From Blakeslea trispora (Eukaryota > Mucoromycota > Mucoromycetes > Mucorales > Choanephoraceae), in the NCBI GenBank assembly GCA_025331445.1, contig JAIWNE010000126.1, forward strand, positions 1-64,000: a stretch of DNA of 64,000 nucleotides, written 5' to 3'. Below, piece by piece: positions 10,672-22,200 of the stretch; positions within the stretch are counted from its first letter, which is position 1, and every line of letters begins with the position of its first letter. Position numbers and translations under genes: made by a program. Under the pieces are notes generated by a model. It saw only the letters and a program-made list of their open reading frames with translations. It did not search any database and was not told the origin of the DNA.

Positions 10672-11200
10672 TTAAATCAAGCGACTACTGTGCCCCGTCT
10701 GCTTCCTGCGAATCGTCCGGGAGATGTAATCATAGTTTTCTATATGAAAACAGGACACATTCGACCAGATGTCACCCTCCCATCGATAGTTGATCCAGTT
10801 TGTATGAAGAAGTACCCAATTCAGCCGGTTTTCCCTGTGTCTTTCGGTTAGTTGTGGTCTATGAGTCACCCTAAATGACTTCCGTTCATTCTGAGCAATA
10901 TACTGAGTGATGGTGTCTTTGGAAACATCAAACCCAAAGATCTTGGCTTGTGTCTGAATTTTAGAAAAACTAATGAAGGGGTCTTTCGCTATATATCGCA
11001 ACAACGCACGAATGTCGCACTGGGAAGCTTTCCTTGATCTTCCGGATTATTTGGCTTTCTTGATGGAGCCTCTTTTTTTGGATATCATTAACTACCCTGC
11101 GTGCAGCGCTTGGATTCATTCCTGTTTACTTTTCAATGTATGAATATGATCTACCATTCACGCGCAAATGATAAACAGCTCCACTTATAAAATTATTATG
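10672..11200 (-). mobile_element. Decayed Tc1/mariner transposase fragment
   Basis: On the minus strand, 11200-11005 encodes a helix-turn-helix-like part (GRSYSYIEK, a stop, then TGMNPSAARRVVNDIQKKRL). A frameshift leads into the frame from 11004 to 10672 (LLRYIAKDPFISFSKIQTQA ... HRPQLTERHRENRLNW). This matches, segment by segment, the transposase at the right edge of the window (LVRFMQQDPFATYPQVQAYA ... HKPTLTDRHKEARLRW). The first catalytic region, WSDEARF in the other copy, is WSNVSCF here, so the Asp is lost. The C-terminal half with the second Asp and the Glu is absent. It is a dead, truncated copy, and clearly diverged from the edge copy rather than recently duplicated. Confidence 0.85.
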
Positions 11201-11616
11201 CTTCTCATATTTAGCAAACATTAGAACTTTTGATTGGCATGCTTTCTAGGTTGCAAAGTTAATGTTGAGCAGTATAAGAGATCAAAAGATGTTTATGCAA
11301 ACCATGGATTTTATTCAGTTTCAACAATCAACGAAGCACTTTAATAACTGACTGTATGATGGCCCATTCTCTTCTCCCCTTTAGTTCTGCTTCAGGAAAC
11401 CAGTTACATTGAAAAAAAAATACAGTTCTTTTTTTTTACTGACTTGACTCTACGTTACAACAGTTATTTTACTTGGAGTAGCTTGTTGCCTAAGATCGTA
11501 CATTTATCTCATTTAAATGTATCGGCGCACATATTAATTTTGAAAGGAAGATTCAGTCTGTGAAACTAGTAGTCTCTAAGATAGCTGTCTTTACACGAAT
11601 ATTAATCTCATAAAAA
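11201..11616. other. Intergenic region upstream of MMADHC-like gene
   Basis: AT-rich; no gene or repeat recognised. It presumably holds the promoter of the gene at 11617. Confidence 0.5.
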
Positions 11617-12300
11617 ATGGAAGCAAAAAGAAAAACAACAATATGTACTATAGAACCTACTACGTTTAAATTCAAACACTCTTTATTTGAATATTCAGCC
11701 TATCAACCTTCACAGCATTTTCTGAGAGACTTTGAAGCTATTTTTCCTAATATAAGTGCTCGACAAAGAAAGCAGATGTTGGTTGTACCTGTCATTCAGA
11801 AATGTCAAAATGACATGGTAGGCATCACAAAGGAAGTCAATTACGAAAGAGACGTTTGCTTGGAATTGGTAATATACGCACGACTTTGGCAACTACGTTG
11901 TGGCCTTACTGATTGCTCATGCTTTTCATTGTAGTTTATACAATGGGGTAAACTAGTGGTTGATCGCATAAAATCAGTAGGTATGTGGGCAGATATTATG
12001 GATCCTGCCTCTGGATTTCCGGTACATATATATATAAAAAAGAAAAGGTGAATTCCATATAGCAAACTCTTTTTCTATTACTTATAGGTGTTTGGAGAAG
12101 CTGGGCCAAGCCCTTACCCTGATGTACAAGGAACGCATATGCTGACCTCTCGATTTGATGTGCAGAACGTAGGCTGCTGTCATATATTACTTCATCCTAC
12201 ATGGTGTAGCCATATATACCCTTCCACATTGTTTACGACAGCTCCATCAGATGTTCTTTTAAAGGTCATAGACGAAATTACAAAAAAGCATGTATTTTGA
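11617..12300 (+). CDS. MMADHC: MMADHC (cblD)-like cobalamin trafficking protein
   Basis: Three exons, 11617-11868, 11935-12021 and 12088-12300, are all phase 0 and give 183 aa. The protein aligns along its length with the C-terminal part of animal MMADHC: LRDFEAIFPNIS, VIQKCQNDMVGITKEVNYER, then WADIMDPASGFPVFGEAGPS, VQNVGCCHILLHPTWCSHIY and FTTAPSD. MMADHC works with MMACHC to route cob(II)alamin to methionine synthase and methylmalonyl-CoA mutase. The animal protein is about 100 residues longer because of an N-terminal mitochondrial leader and linker; none is visible here, so a cytosolic role is inferred. Ascomycete and basidiomycete yeasts generally lack B12 metabolism, so presence here fits an early-diverging fungus. 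It is convergent with the carrier gene downstream. Confidence 0.94.
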
Positions 12301-12723
12301 ATAGCATATACTATTGAACTTCAAGACATTGAAATACACCAAAGAAAAATGCTTATCTTGCTGTAGTAGATAGGCGTAAATGTATACTTTTTTTCTCCTT
12401 ATTTCTCTTCAGAAAAAGACGGTTGTTGTTGTTGAAGACAATTTGCTTTAATAGGCAAAAGTAACAAACAAAGAGATAAACAAACAAATAGAGTTGAAAA
12501 ATAACAAGTTGTAGCTGATAAACAGAAACAGAGGTATACATAAAAAGAGAGAGAGGAAGTGACAGAAATAAAGTATGCCCAGTACGGCAAATAATTATGG
12601 AAATGAACAGAGGTGTTAAGTGTGTGTATGTGTGTGTGCGCTTTGTTGTAGTTTCCAAGAACAAAAGACAGCGATGGATCAAAACAGTAGTAACAGCAAA
12701 TATAAATGTTACAAAACCTACAC
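12301..12723. other. Convergent intergenic region
   Basis: The 3' regions of MMADHC (+) and the mitochondrial carrier (-) meet here. It contains a short imperfect GT-rich stretch (about 12620-12640). Overlapping minus-strand frames of about 110 codons are low-complexity and not supported as genes. Confidence 0.5.
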
Positions 12724-14269
12724 TTACAAAAGCGCTGCGCCTTCATGATTCTTTGTAGCTAGCTGATTTGGCTGAAACATTTTCATTGTCCATGTATAAG
12801 CCGCAAATGTAGCTGCATTTGATGGGAAGGCTCTCAATATAGTTGGTGTCAAACCTCTAAAGAAAATGCGCCATCCTTCATTATGGTAGGATCTTTTGAC
12901 ACAATCAAAAAACCCTTTGTATCTGTCAGGTTCTGATTGGATTCTTGTCTTGACAACATCTAATTTCAATCACAAGCAATTTTAATTTCAATGGTCTGCA
13001 GATTTCCTCTCATGGTCATCGCTCTGTGTTTTGTTTTTACCTGCAAAATACGTAGAGCACCAAGCAACAATTCCTGCTGATCCACCTGCTAAAATGACCT
13101 TGGGTCCAGATAGTTCATAGACATCATTACCTATGCTTTCAGGGTCTGCAGAAGTAAGTGCTCTGCAGATGAATTCATAAGAAAGAAAATAAGGCCCAAA
13201 ACTAAGCTCCCGTAGTGTTGTAGGTAACATTCCCTTAAAACAATATCTCACGCCGCCTTTTGAGTAGAGAAACTTGAGGCAGTCAATAGGCCCTTTGATA
13301 GATGTTGAATGTGTCTGACTTTGCAGTTGGACCTTTACAAGTTCCATTGGACATGTTACTACACTGCAATAGAATATCATTCTATTAGATAACTCCCTTT
13401 TTTTTACTAGCCCCTTTCGTTTGTGTTTACCTTGTAATAACACCAGCACCCATTCCAGCGAAAAATACATGCTGTAAAGGAGGTAGCTTAGGATCGGTAA
13501 TAGGTACGTTGGTATGTTTTTGTTGAAACTCAATAAGCCAAGTGTAGGATCCAAAAACTAGAGCATTGACTCCAGCAACACCTGCCTGTAAACGCAAACT
13601 GTAAGTCTCTGATGATCATGCATTTTTGTTATGCTCACTTACAGCAGGAGATGCCTGAAGATAATGACGTTTTTTTTATAGGAGATAATAAGGTTAGTTT
13701 TTAAGCAGTCAGAGCCAAATATATAGATGTCTGTTTTACCATTCCTTTGTATAAACCGAACAACTAAATAGAATAGATAAGTAAACTTACAACCACTTTC
13801 CTATCCTCTTTTTGTGTTTGTTATACCTTTTCTTGTCGCACTGTTGTAATAAAGCAATTCCAAGTGCCCTTATACCGTGAAGCCAGCTCTCGGGATTGTA
13901 GTCTGACTTTCACTATCATGTTGTTGTCAGATGCATTTGTTTATTTTAATTGAAACAAGATTAAAAAAAACCTGTATCTACGATTTAAAAATAATAGATG
14001 AGCAACAATAAATGTCGATAAGATAGGCATACATTACCAAATGGGTGACCCACAGCTAAACCTGCTAGACCTATAAAGAAAAAGATGAGTTACTATGGAG
14101 AATTTCTTTAATAGCAAATATTGCTCAGTACCACCAACTAATCCAGATAATACAGAATTAAATGTATTGACATTAGGCTTTTCAGCTTATTTTCATATGC
14201 GTGTCGTATTAGTATTTGATTGCTAACATTTGATTAGCAAAACTCACGGATTTCATCCACGTCTAACAT
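12724..14269 (-). CDS. Mitochondrial carrier family (SLC25) transporter, microexon-rich
   Basis: The start is at 14269-14267 (MLDVDEI) and the stop at 12726-12724. The three carrier repeats are visible: GHPFDTVKVRLQS, CPMELVKVQLQS and FADVVKTRIQSEPDRYKGFF, each followed by the second-helix signature (LYKGM, CFKGMLPTTLRE, FFRGLTPTILRAFPSNAATF). This is a roughly 300-residue inner-membrane transporter. The repeat-1 pattern LYKGMASPAAGVAGVNALVF resembles the acylcarnitine/amino-acid branch (Ymc, Crc1, SLC25A29-like), but the substrate cannot be fixed. Exon structure is unusual: the first signature is assembled through a 6-nt exon (13977-13972), and further exons of 24 nt (13763-13740) and 12 nt (13654-13643) follow, all with intact GT/AG borders and continuous frame. 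Confidence 0.9.
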
Positions 14270-14940
14270 GATTTATAGAGAGATATGCTCAGGAAAAAAA
14301 AAAGAGGAAAATGATAAAAAGTAAAAGAAAGACAAAAAAAGGAAAAAGGAACATTTGTTTCCTACGTATTGCATGTCAAACACAAAATTCCCACGAAAGT
14401 TGCATTTGTGCCCACGCTTTAATTGCTAGCCAAGATCACTTTTAAAGCAATGAAGTTGTTTCACTGCCAATCAGAAAAACAATCCACTTGATTTCCACTG
14501 CCGGATAGAGTTTATCCGTTATGGAAACAGTATTTTAAGGACAATAAGGAATAACAATGTTCTGAAGCCTCTTTTAAATAAGCTATCATGCATTTGCTCA
14601 TTCTTTATATTTGATGATAAGATAAGGCAAGCTTATATTTGCTAGTTTATGAATTAATATTCAGACTATCTTCTTTCTCTGTTTTACGTATCATTAAATA
14701 AACATTTAGTTTCATGAGCTAAATTGTTGCAAGTCTTATCATACTGTCTACTATCCAAATCTACACTCACTGTTTGTTGTTCATTTCAAAGGAATAAGGT
14801 AAGGAAAAGCATTGTAAAAAGGAAATCTAGGGCACGTGACCAGTTTTGGCTACATTTGTTACGTTATGTTTAGGTGTATATTTGAAAAATAAAATGAAAT
14901 TATGCATAGAAAAATGATATATAAAAAAAAAGCTGTTTGT
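14270..14940. other. Intergenic region between carrier and SSF1
   Basis: This is the promoter side of the carrier gene and the 3' side of SSF1. AT-rich with no supported gene. The minus-strand frame reading in from 15194 is an out-of-frame shadow of the SSF1 acidic tail. Confidence 0.5.
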
Positions 14941-16288
14941 CTATTCCTCGTCGCCCTCATCTTCGTCCTCTTCTTGAGAATCTTCTTCATCCAATTGCAT
15001 GTCCTCAAGTTCCTCTTCGCCATCATCATATTCGTCATCGTCTTCCTCATCCTTGTTTTCGTCGACTTCTTCATCAGAGGCTTTTCCTGTTTGTTTTCTA
15101 GCTTCTTTTTCTGCCTTCTTTTTTTCAACATTTTGCTCTTGTTGTTCTCTACGAGCTGCCTTTTCTTGAAGCTTACGTTGTCTCTTGCGCTCACTTTCCT
15201 TGACTTCTTTTTGTGTCTTGGTAACTAAATGGGATGAAGCCCAACAAGTAAGAACGGATGCCTAGTATAACTCTACAAAAGAAAAAAAAACTTACTGTAT
15301 CGGTGATAGAGTACTTCGCCACCACACATTCCATTTTCAACCTTTGTCAATTCAAGTGTCAAACGAGGGCCCAACTCATGTAATCTCACAGCTCTTTGAT
15401 CATTTTTGCGATTATTGCGTCCATAATCTTGAGGTAGAGTGACTGTCGAGTCAGGTCCATCTTCAACATCACTTTCTGATACAATAGCTTCACGCAAAAC
15501 ATAGTCCGAAATATCTTCAAAGTCACCCAAGTTGGGCAAGTTTGTGTTGATAACACGCTTGATAGACTTGGATACGCCTGTGGCCTTAACGCCAATGCTA
15601 TAGTGTCGTACGTCAATCATACCCGTTTCATCGTTATAGTTGAACAAAAGAACACGTTTTGCTTCTGACAATTGCATGGTGTGAATGTCAACTGAAGGAA
15701 ACATATTTTGCAGCATGGCTGTCATCACCTTGAACTCTTTGCCGGGTTGTTGGAAGTTGTTTAAAACCAGTAAAGGACTCTTACGGTATTCAACGTCGGA
15801 AGTCTTGGGACTCTTTTGAAGTGCAAGACAATCTTTTGTCAATGCATATTCAGCTACACGGAAGGTGAGAGTAGGTCCACGAGGAACACGACAGATACGC
15901 AGATTGACGTTCTTGTCTGTTCGGCTAAAGATCAAAAAGTGAGTGACACCCAATTGACCTGCCACCATTACAAAGTCTTTGAGGCGATTAGATCGACGCT
16001 CCTATGAACATTGGTCTATTCAATCTCCCTGCTTCGTTTTTTTAAGAGTATTGTTACTTACTCTTAGATGACTAGCAGTATGAGGCTCCAAAACTCGGCG
16101 AACATCTCGAACAAGAGCAGTGACCGAGGTACCTACAATACCTGATCGCATAACAAAACTTTTTGGGATCTTATTCATCTCCTCCTCAGTAGGTGCAACA
16201 TGAGTTCTGTTCTTTCTCTGTTGTGGTTTGCTCTTTAGTATACTGCTTGTTTGATTCTGCTGATGCAATATACCTTTCTCTTTGCCAT
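14941..16288 (-). CDS. SSF1: Brix-domain ribosome biogenesis factor SSF1/Peter Pan
   Basis: The tiny first exon encodes MAKRK (from 16288). The next (from about 16236) continues KNRTHVAPTEEEMNKIPKSF, VMRSGIVGTSVTALVRDVRR and LEPHTASHLR, then ERRSNRLKDFVMVAGQLGVT across the next junction. The Brix core follows (THFLIFSRTDKNVNLRICRV, PRGPTLTFRV, LLVLNNFQQPG, FPSVDIHTMQLSEAKRVLLF). The signature LGPRLTLELTKVENGMCGGE precedes a Lys/Glu-rich coiled coil and acidic C-terminal tail ending DEDEGDEE. This is the order found in yeast Ssf1 and animal PPAN, nucleolar factors for 27S pre-rRNA processing and 60S assembly. The gene has at least three introns. The long acidic tail is usual for nucleolar proteins. 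Confidence 0.96.
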
Positions 16289-17701
16289 GGTATTGAAACG
16301 GACTTTATTCTTTCAAGCAGAAAAAAAAATATGTATAAGGAATTTGAAGCTTTATATTTCACTGGAATAAAAATATCTACAGTGTGACCGTTTTTCATTG
16401 TATGCGCTTTTAGGTGTGTTGAGTAATCTGGATGTCCGGGAGCATAAACTAAAGATGCAAGCCGCATACATTTTGCACTTTTGTACCTGATTATCAGTGC
16501 TCTCTTCTCCAATTTGTTGTTTAACATGTCTGCAGAAAACAATCAAAGCAAACAAAACTATTTCAGAGTTCAACTTCCTGATGGTCTTTGCAATAAAGAT
16601 TTTGAAGTTCAAGGTGAAACAGAGCAATTTTGATATGATGCGATTGGCATACGAAGCAATCAAAATCTTAGTATCACAATGCTAAAAGAAAAAAAAAAGT
16701 TAAAATGCTTCAAAAAGAAATGTCAACACAGGTGCTCTTATGCTCGAATTGTTTTGCTTTGATTAAAAGTCAGCTTTTTGCTCCTATCAAACAAGCATGT
16801 CTGTACTTATTCCTCAAGTTATGCTTCCATCTAAATCAACTGAATTGCAATACCAGGTTTCTATTGCCAAACTTAAGTTCAATGTGAGCGCAAGATTTAT
16901 GGTATAAAGTAGTCTTACAAGGACTAAAGGACCATGCCAAAGAATCAAGATCACTTCCATTTTCTCTGTTTCTGTCAAGCTAAAGATTGGCCAATGGCTT
17001 ATGAGGATTATTACAGGCGAAAGTTCGTATTGTATTAAGCAGATTTTTCCATTGGGTTTTCTCCTGTGTCTTCTCCCTCTAAGCAAAGAGATCATCTTAT
17101 CCATTGCGATAATATATTAACATTTATAGCTGCATTGAAAAGGCTAAGCATAAATCCTATAGGTTTATAAAGCTTTGGCTTCACAATGCGACTGAATCGA
17201 TCGTTTTTCTTCAAGAGATGCTGTTAGCTTTGTACTTCCGATCATCCAATTCTTCAGCATTCAATTTGCTAAGCTTACACATGTCTAGAAATGTGAACTA
17301 TATTGTAATCCTATAAATCTTTCGGATAAACAACAATCATGATTTCCTTGAGCAATATTGAGCTTGAAAATACTCTGATAGATTGTAGCATGGCGATGTA
17401 TGCAGAAAGCGTCTTGTTTCTTGGTAAATCTTGTTAGTTTTCTTTTTAAGTCGCCATCAAACGAGGTGCTTTTACCGCCCATAAGACAATTGATTTCTTT
17501 GTTCAGAGTTGACATGCTTGGCAAATGCTGAAGCATCCAATACGAAAGCCTGCGCTATTGTTATTGATGACTATCTATGCAACATCAACTTAGGGTTGCA
17601 AAGAGACGAAGCTGTGAATGGTAATGTATGCGCTACATGTGGTTTCCTTCTATTTTGTTTTGAGAGACAATGGATGGATGCTTCTAAAGAGGAAATGCAC
17701 T
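16289..17701. other. Intergenic stretch with scattered coding-like remnants
   Basis: This lies between the SSF1 start and the CHORD-CS stop. Short open pieces on both strands (plus 16527-16633 beginning MSAENNQSKQNYFRVQLPDG; plus 16796-16914; minus 17104-16814) are broken by stops and do not join into a gene I can recognise. The 92-codon plus frame at 17509-17787 runs antisense into the CHORD-CS last exon and is not supported. The pattern suggests old decayed coding or transposon sequence. Confidence 0.35.
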
Positions 17702-18968
17702 TTATTGTTTCTTATTTAAATGATGTAAAGGAGAATCAGGATTATAGAACATTTCTGTACCGCCAACAGTACCACCGCCACCAGTAACGCCGAAGGTAGT
17801 CCAAGTCTTAACATCATCATTAGGTTCTAGAGAAGCCCAAGACATACCACTAGTTTTCTTCAAGCTGATCTCAAGCTTTGTAGAAAGAACTGAAAACTTG
17901 GATTCAGCTGTATCAATTGTCTGTTATGATGTATTCACGATGTTAATCAAAATGGCTCTATTCATCGCAACATATGCGTTTGACTTACAGCAAAAAGAGG
18001 GAAAGTCTTTGTATAACGCTTGTTGCCCTTCATCTTGATATCAACATCAATAGATTGATCTTTGAATTCAACTTTGGTATCTTCCTTGTTTTTGGCAAAA
18101 ATACTCAAAATAATACTAGTTTGTGTTTGGTACCAATCCGTACGGCAGTCAACCATTTCTTCAACCTAATCGCCTCATAAGTTCACACAAGAAGCATAAC
18201 CTCTTCTCTGATTCTTACCTGACTGTTAGATCCAACAAACAAATGTTTGCTTTCCTTACAACCGGGAATTTTGAGAAATTCATCGAAATCCAACACTTTG
18301 CGAGGACAACAGCTCCAACCTTTGGATCCTTCATGGAAAATGGGGGCGCCAGGATGATGGCGGCAGACGGCTTCAGAACCAGATCCGCGGGAGGTAGCAG
18401 CATCTTTCCAGACACGACCACAGCCACGGCGCTTACAGGTAGTACCTTCAGGAACAGGAATAGATTCATCATCTTCTTCTTCTACTTCAGGCACACTCTT
18501 TGCTTCCTCTTCCTTCTTAGACTCAACAGCGATAGGTGTAGGAACAGGTGCCTCAGGCTTCTTGCCGTATACTTCTACACCATCATCAGTGACATGAGCC
18601 TGTTGCTTGGGCTCTTCTTTCTTTTGAGCAGCAGGTTGAGCAACAGGCTCTGTGGAGTGGCGACCAAAGGTACAACCAGGAAGAGCGAGGAACTCGTCAA
18701 AATCGGAGACTCTCTTTTTACAACAGGACCAGCCCTTCAAACCTATTGCCTGTCATTGTTAGTTCCTGCATCCGACTTTTTTTTTTTTACGCTGATCAGC
18801 ATCTTACCTTCGTGAAAGACAGGAGCACCAGGGTGATATTGACAAGCTATATGTGTCTGGTATGAGTAGGAGTTTACTTTGACAGTCTCGTTTTGATATT
18901 TTACCGTTATCCTTGTTCTCTTCTTCAGTAAATTCCTTTCCACAGCCCTTATGAGTACACTTGACCAT
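17702..18968 (-). CDS. CHORD and CS domain co-chaperone (CHORDC1/RAR1-like)
   Basis: The start is at 18968-18966 (MVKCTHKGCGKEFTEEE) and the stop at 17704-17702, with four or five introns. CHORD-1 runs from the N-terminal CxxxxC through ACQYHPGAPVFHEG to LKGWSCCKKRVSDFDEFLAL and PGCTFGRH. After an acidic/Pro linker, CHORD-2 has CKRRGCGRVWKD, CRHHPGAPIFHEGSKGWSCC, FDEFLKIPGC. A C-terminal CS domain follows (DWYQTQTSIILSIFAKNKED, VDIKMKGNKRY, LEISLKKTSGMSWASLEP). CHORDs bind two zinc ions each and bind HSP90, and CS domains resemble p23/SGT1. The layout equals animal CHORDC1 rather than plant RAR1, which lacks the CS domain. A cytosolic HSP90 co-chaperone role is inferred from the family. Confidence 0.95.
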
Positions 18969-19247
18969 TCTATACAAGTTGAAAAATAAAAAATAAAAAA
19001 AGAGAAAAAAATAATAATTTTTTTTTTAAAAAAAAAGGTGGTGTCAAATGAATTTGCCTGTGGTCATACAAGCAGTTTAGCCAGAAAAATCCAGAAAAAA
19101 AAGTCCAGAAAAGGAAGTTTTGAGACGAATAGACTTTATAACATTGTACCATTAAACATATGCTTATTATTTTTAATTATTTAACTTGAGAATACATTAG
19201 AGAAAAAAAAGACAAGCAGTATCAAACTCATGACAGCCGAAAAATGT

Positions 19248-22200
19248 TTATCGCCAGGATAATACAGTGCTATGGCTATTCTTTAGATTTGCTGTATTTG
19301 TCAATTCAGAAACTACTTTCATTTGTAGCTGGTTTGAGCGTGTTGATATGCTCGGTCTTGGACGTGTCGATGCGCTTGGCCTTGGAAAAGCATTGTTTCT
19401 AGATGGGAATGGAGCTCTCAAGCTTTGTTTCCGCGCTGGATCGCTTGTTAGAATGATACCCTCCTCCTTATCTTCGCTTTTGAATGCTTTGTTACTGACT
19501 TTTGCATCAGCTTGGATTTTTTCAGTGCCTATCTTGCTTTGACTTGCTTTACTGATTGACCGATTCTGTAATGGTCTCTCGGACGGCTTCAGTTGATTTT
19601 GCCTACGAGTAAGCAAATCATGATTGGTAGTTGCAGTACCTTTTATTATTCTTGAGCTTGAAGCAATTCCTTTCTTGAAGTCCTGTAACAATGTTGATCG
19701 AGATATAGTAGGAACAGGAGGTACATCTTCGTCTGATTCCATGGTCTTATTGCGTTTTTGTTCGTCCAAAATAGCTTCTTGCAAAAGGCGAGAACTACCT
19801 CCATTGGAAAGCCCTCTAGATGAAGCTTTGTCGTTAACAGACCGAGGTCGTTGCGCTTTTTTAGCATCCTTGTTTGGGATTGTTGAAAGGGGTCTGTTGA
19901 TAGTAAGACGGTTGGTACTTGCTGATCTTATCACTTGAGGCATATGAAATGACAACCCAGTTTGGGCATGCGCCTCTAAAAGCCCAACTCTAGCTTTAGC
20001 ATTTGGTATCCTAAATTTGTCTGATTTCAAGGCTGCATTTTCTGCATTGACCACTATATTATAAGCTGCCTGTTAGTTTTTTTTTTTTTTTTTTTTTTTT
20101 TTTTGGCTCTGTAGTGAATCGACTTGCATTTTAATGTTAAAAATTCTCTAAGTGCATCTGCATCATAAAAAAGAGGTGGGCTTGGCAAGGATGGACCAAA
20201 ATCGCATACAGTGCTTTTTCTCAAAACCTCAACTCTAGCGAAATGACATGTTAGTATAGAAATACATAATATGGCAGTAATAAAAAGCAATTGTAATAGC
20301 TAATCAAGTGATTGTTACCTCCAATAGCGGTTTCCATCTGCGTATTCTGCACGAACAAGAATATAGATATGAAGAAATTGAGATCGAATGGCATTAGGAT
20401 TAAAAGGCTGATCTCCTTCGACAAATACGATGCAGGCGATGTCTAAAGAATTCGAAGGGTATTAGAATAGATAGCTTTTTACAAAGCGAAACAACTTACC
20501 ATTGCCAATAAACCTCTTACGCTTTACTTGCTGCTCATCAGTTTTGCTGAAAGGCATTAATGGCGCAACGTGAAACATAATATCCATATCGTTCCATTTA
20601 GATACATATGAATACTTGCCTGTCTCTCCAGCTAATTTTGTTTGGATTAGTTTATTATACCTACTCGAATGAAAAGAAAAACATAGTTGTCTTACTCTTA
20701 GTATCCAGTCCCGCTGCATACCCGGTATATCCTTTGAGCTGAACTTTAGTTCCAATAATACCCATGAAATCTTTAAATTCTGATGAAAGTCCTGTGTTAG
20801 AGAACCAAGCTTCTTCTTTTGTCTGACCGCTTTGGGTGGTTATCACACCAAATTTGTAACGTTTTGGAATCTAAAACAATGGATATCAGCATAACGATTC
20901 TGAGCTATTTCTTAAAAGAGCTAAACGTACTTGTATTTCATCATATTTTAGTAGATCTTTCTCGAGCCCTGCTAAAATGGTAGTTTCAGCCGAAAGTTCC
21001 TTAAATAATTGCAGATCCAAATTTGGATATACCGACAGAATGGCAGCACGTATCATTCGTGAAGAAGAGTTGTTCTCAGAATGGCTGTTTGAGTTTCTAT
21101 TCATGAAGGCTCGGAGTCGATTGTCATGATGAGAAAGCATCTTATCTAGCTTGTTTCCTTCACCTCTTGATTCTAGTTGGGCTAGGACTTCTTTGGCTTT
21201 GATTTCTTGAACAAGGAATCTCTTTTGATCAGGCTTTCAGATACAGTTAGTCGCAACCCTTTTTTGAAACAATAATGAATGATTTACCTTATTACTTCGA
21301 ACGATAATACGATACTGTGACTCATATTGAGGAGAGACAAGATTGCTATTCCTGGCTAAACCGTTTACTTTAGCACGTTCGTGAATTATTGAGATAATAC
21401 CAACAGATTGCTCTATTGCTTGATGACTAGATGGAATATTAGCCAAGTCATAACTACTACCCATAAATGCACTCATGAGTGCTTTGCTGTTTAGACTCTT
21501 TGAAGAAGATTGTCTCTTTTTCTTGCTTGGTGTTCCCTCTGTATGCTCTGCTGGTATGGAACTTCTCTGATTAAGGGGGCCAATTAATGTGAGGTAAGGC
21601 TTTCCAACGAAATGATGACGAAACCACATTGTCTTTTGATCAATTTGATCTGGCTTGAGGCTCTTATAATCTGAAGCAGATAGTTGAGTTACCCCAAGCT
21701 TAGGTGACTCTTTGCTGAAAGTTTCGATTGTATCAGCACTCAAAAATGGAGAGGCCTCAGATAGCTTCAAGCATTCTTTACATACATGCTGAATATCTGC
21801 AATCTATTGATAATGTAGACAACATATAGTCTTTTGTTAGTGAAGCAATACATTGAGGTATGCAAGAACTTTTTGAGGTTGACATACTAATAGCTTAATG
21901 TAGGAACCCTGAGTTTTGATATCAAAGCTTGGCATGATTTGATAATTATTGTTATGCACCATGGCTTGAATATCTCGAAGTTGGTTAAAGAGCTTTTGAA
22001 CCTTTTGAGTGCACGAAGGTTCGTTGCATGCTTCAACGAGAACTTTGATTTTCTCTGTGCCAATTGAATCGAGTTCGCGAAGGTGAGCAAAAGTAAAGTC
22101 GTCAGTCGTACTAAATAAATCCAACAGATAAGAGGTATAGTCGATGATAGCTTTCGTAAGTTCTTTGATTGTATTTGCCACTAATCCTTTATGGAAGGGA

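Noticed and set aside
10570..10851. Plus-strand frame of 93 codons
   Set aside because: Mostly antisense to the transposase relic.
17509..17787. 92-codon plus frame with a CxxC-like motif
   Set aside because: Its second part is antisense to the last CHORD-CS exon; no family resemblance.
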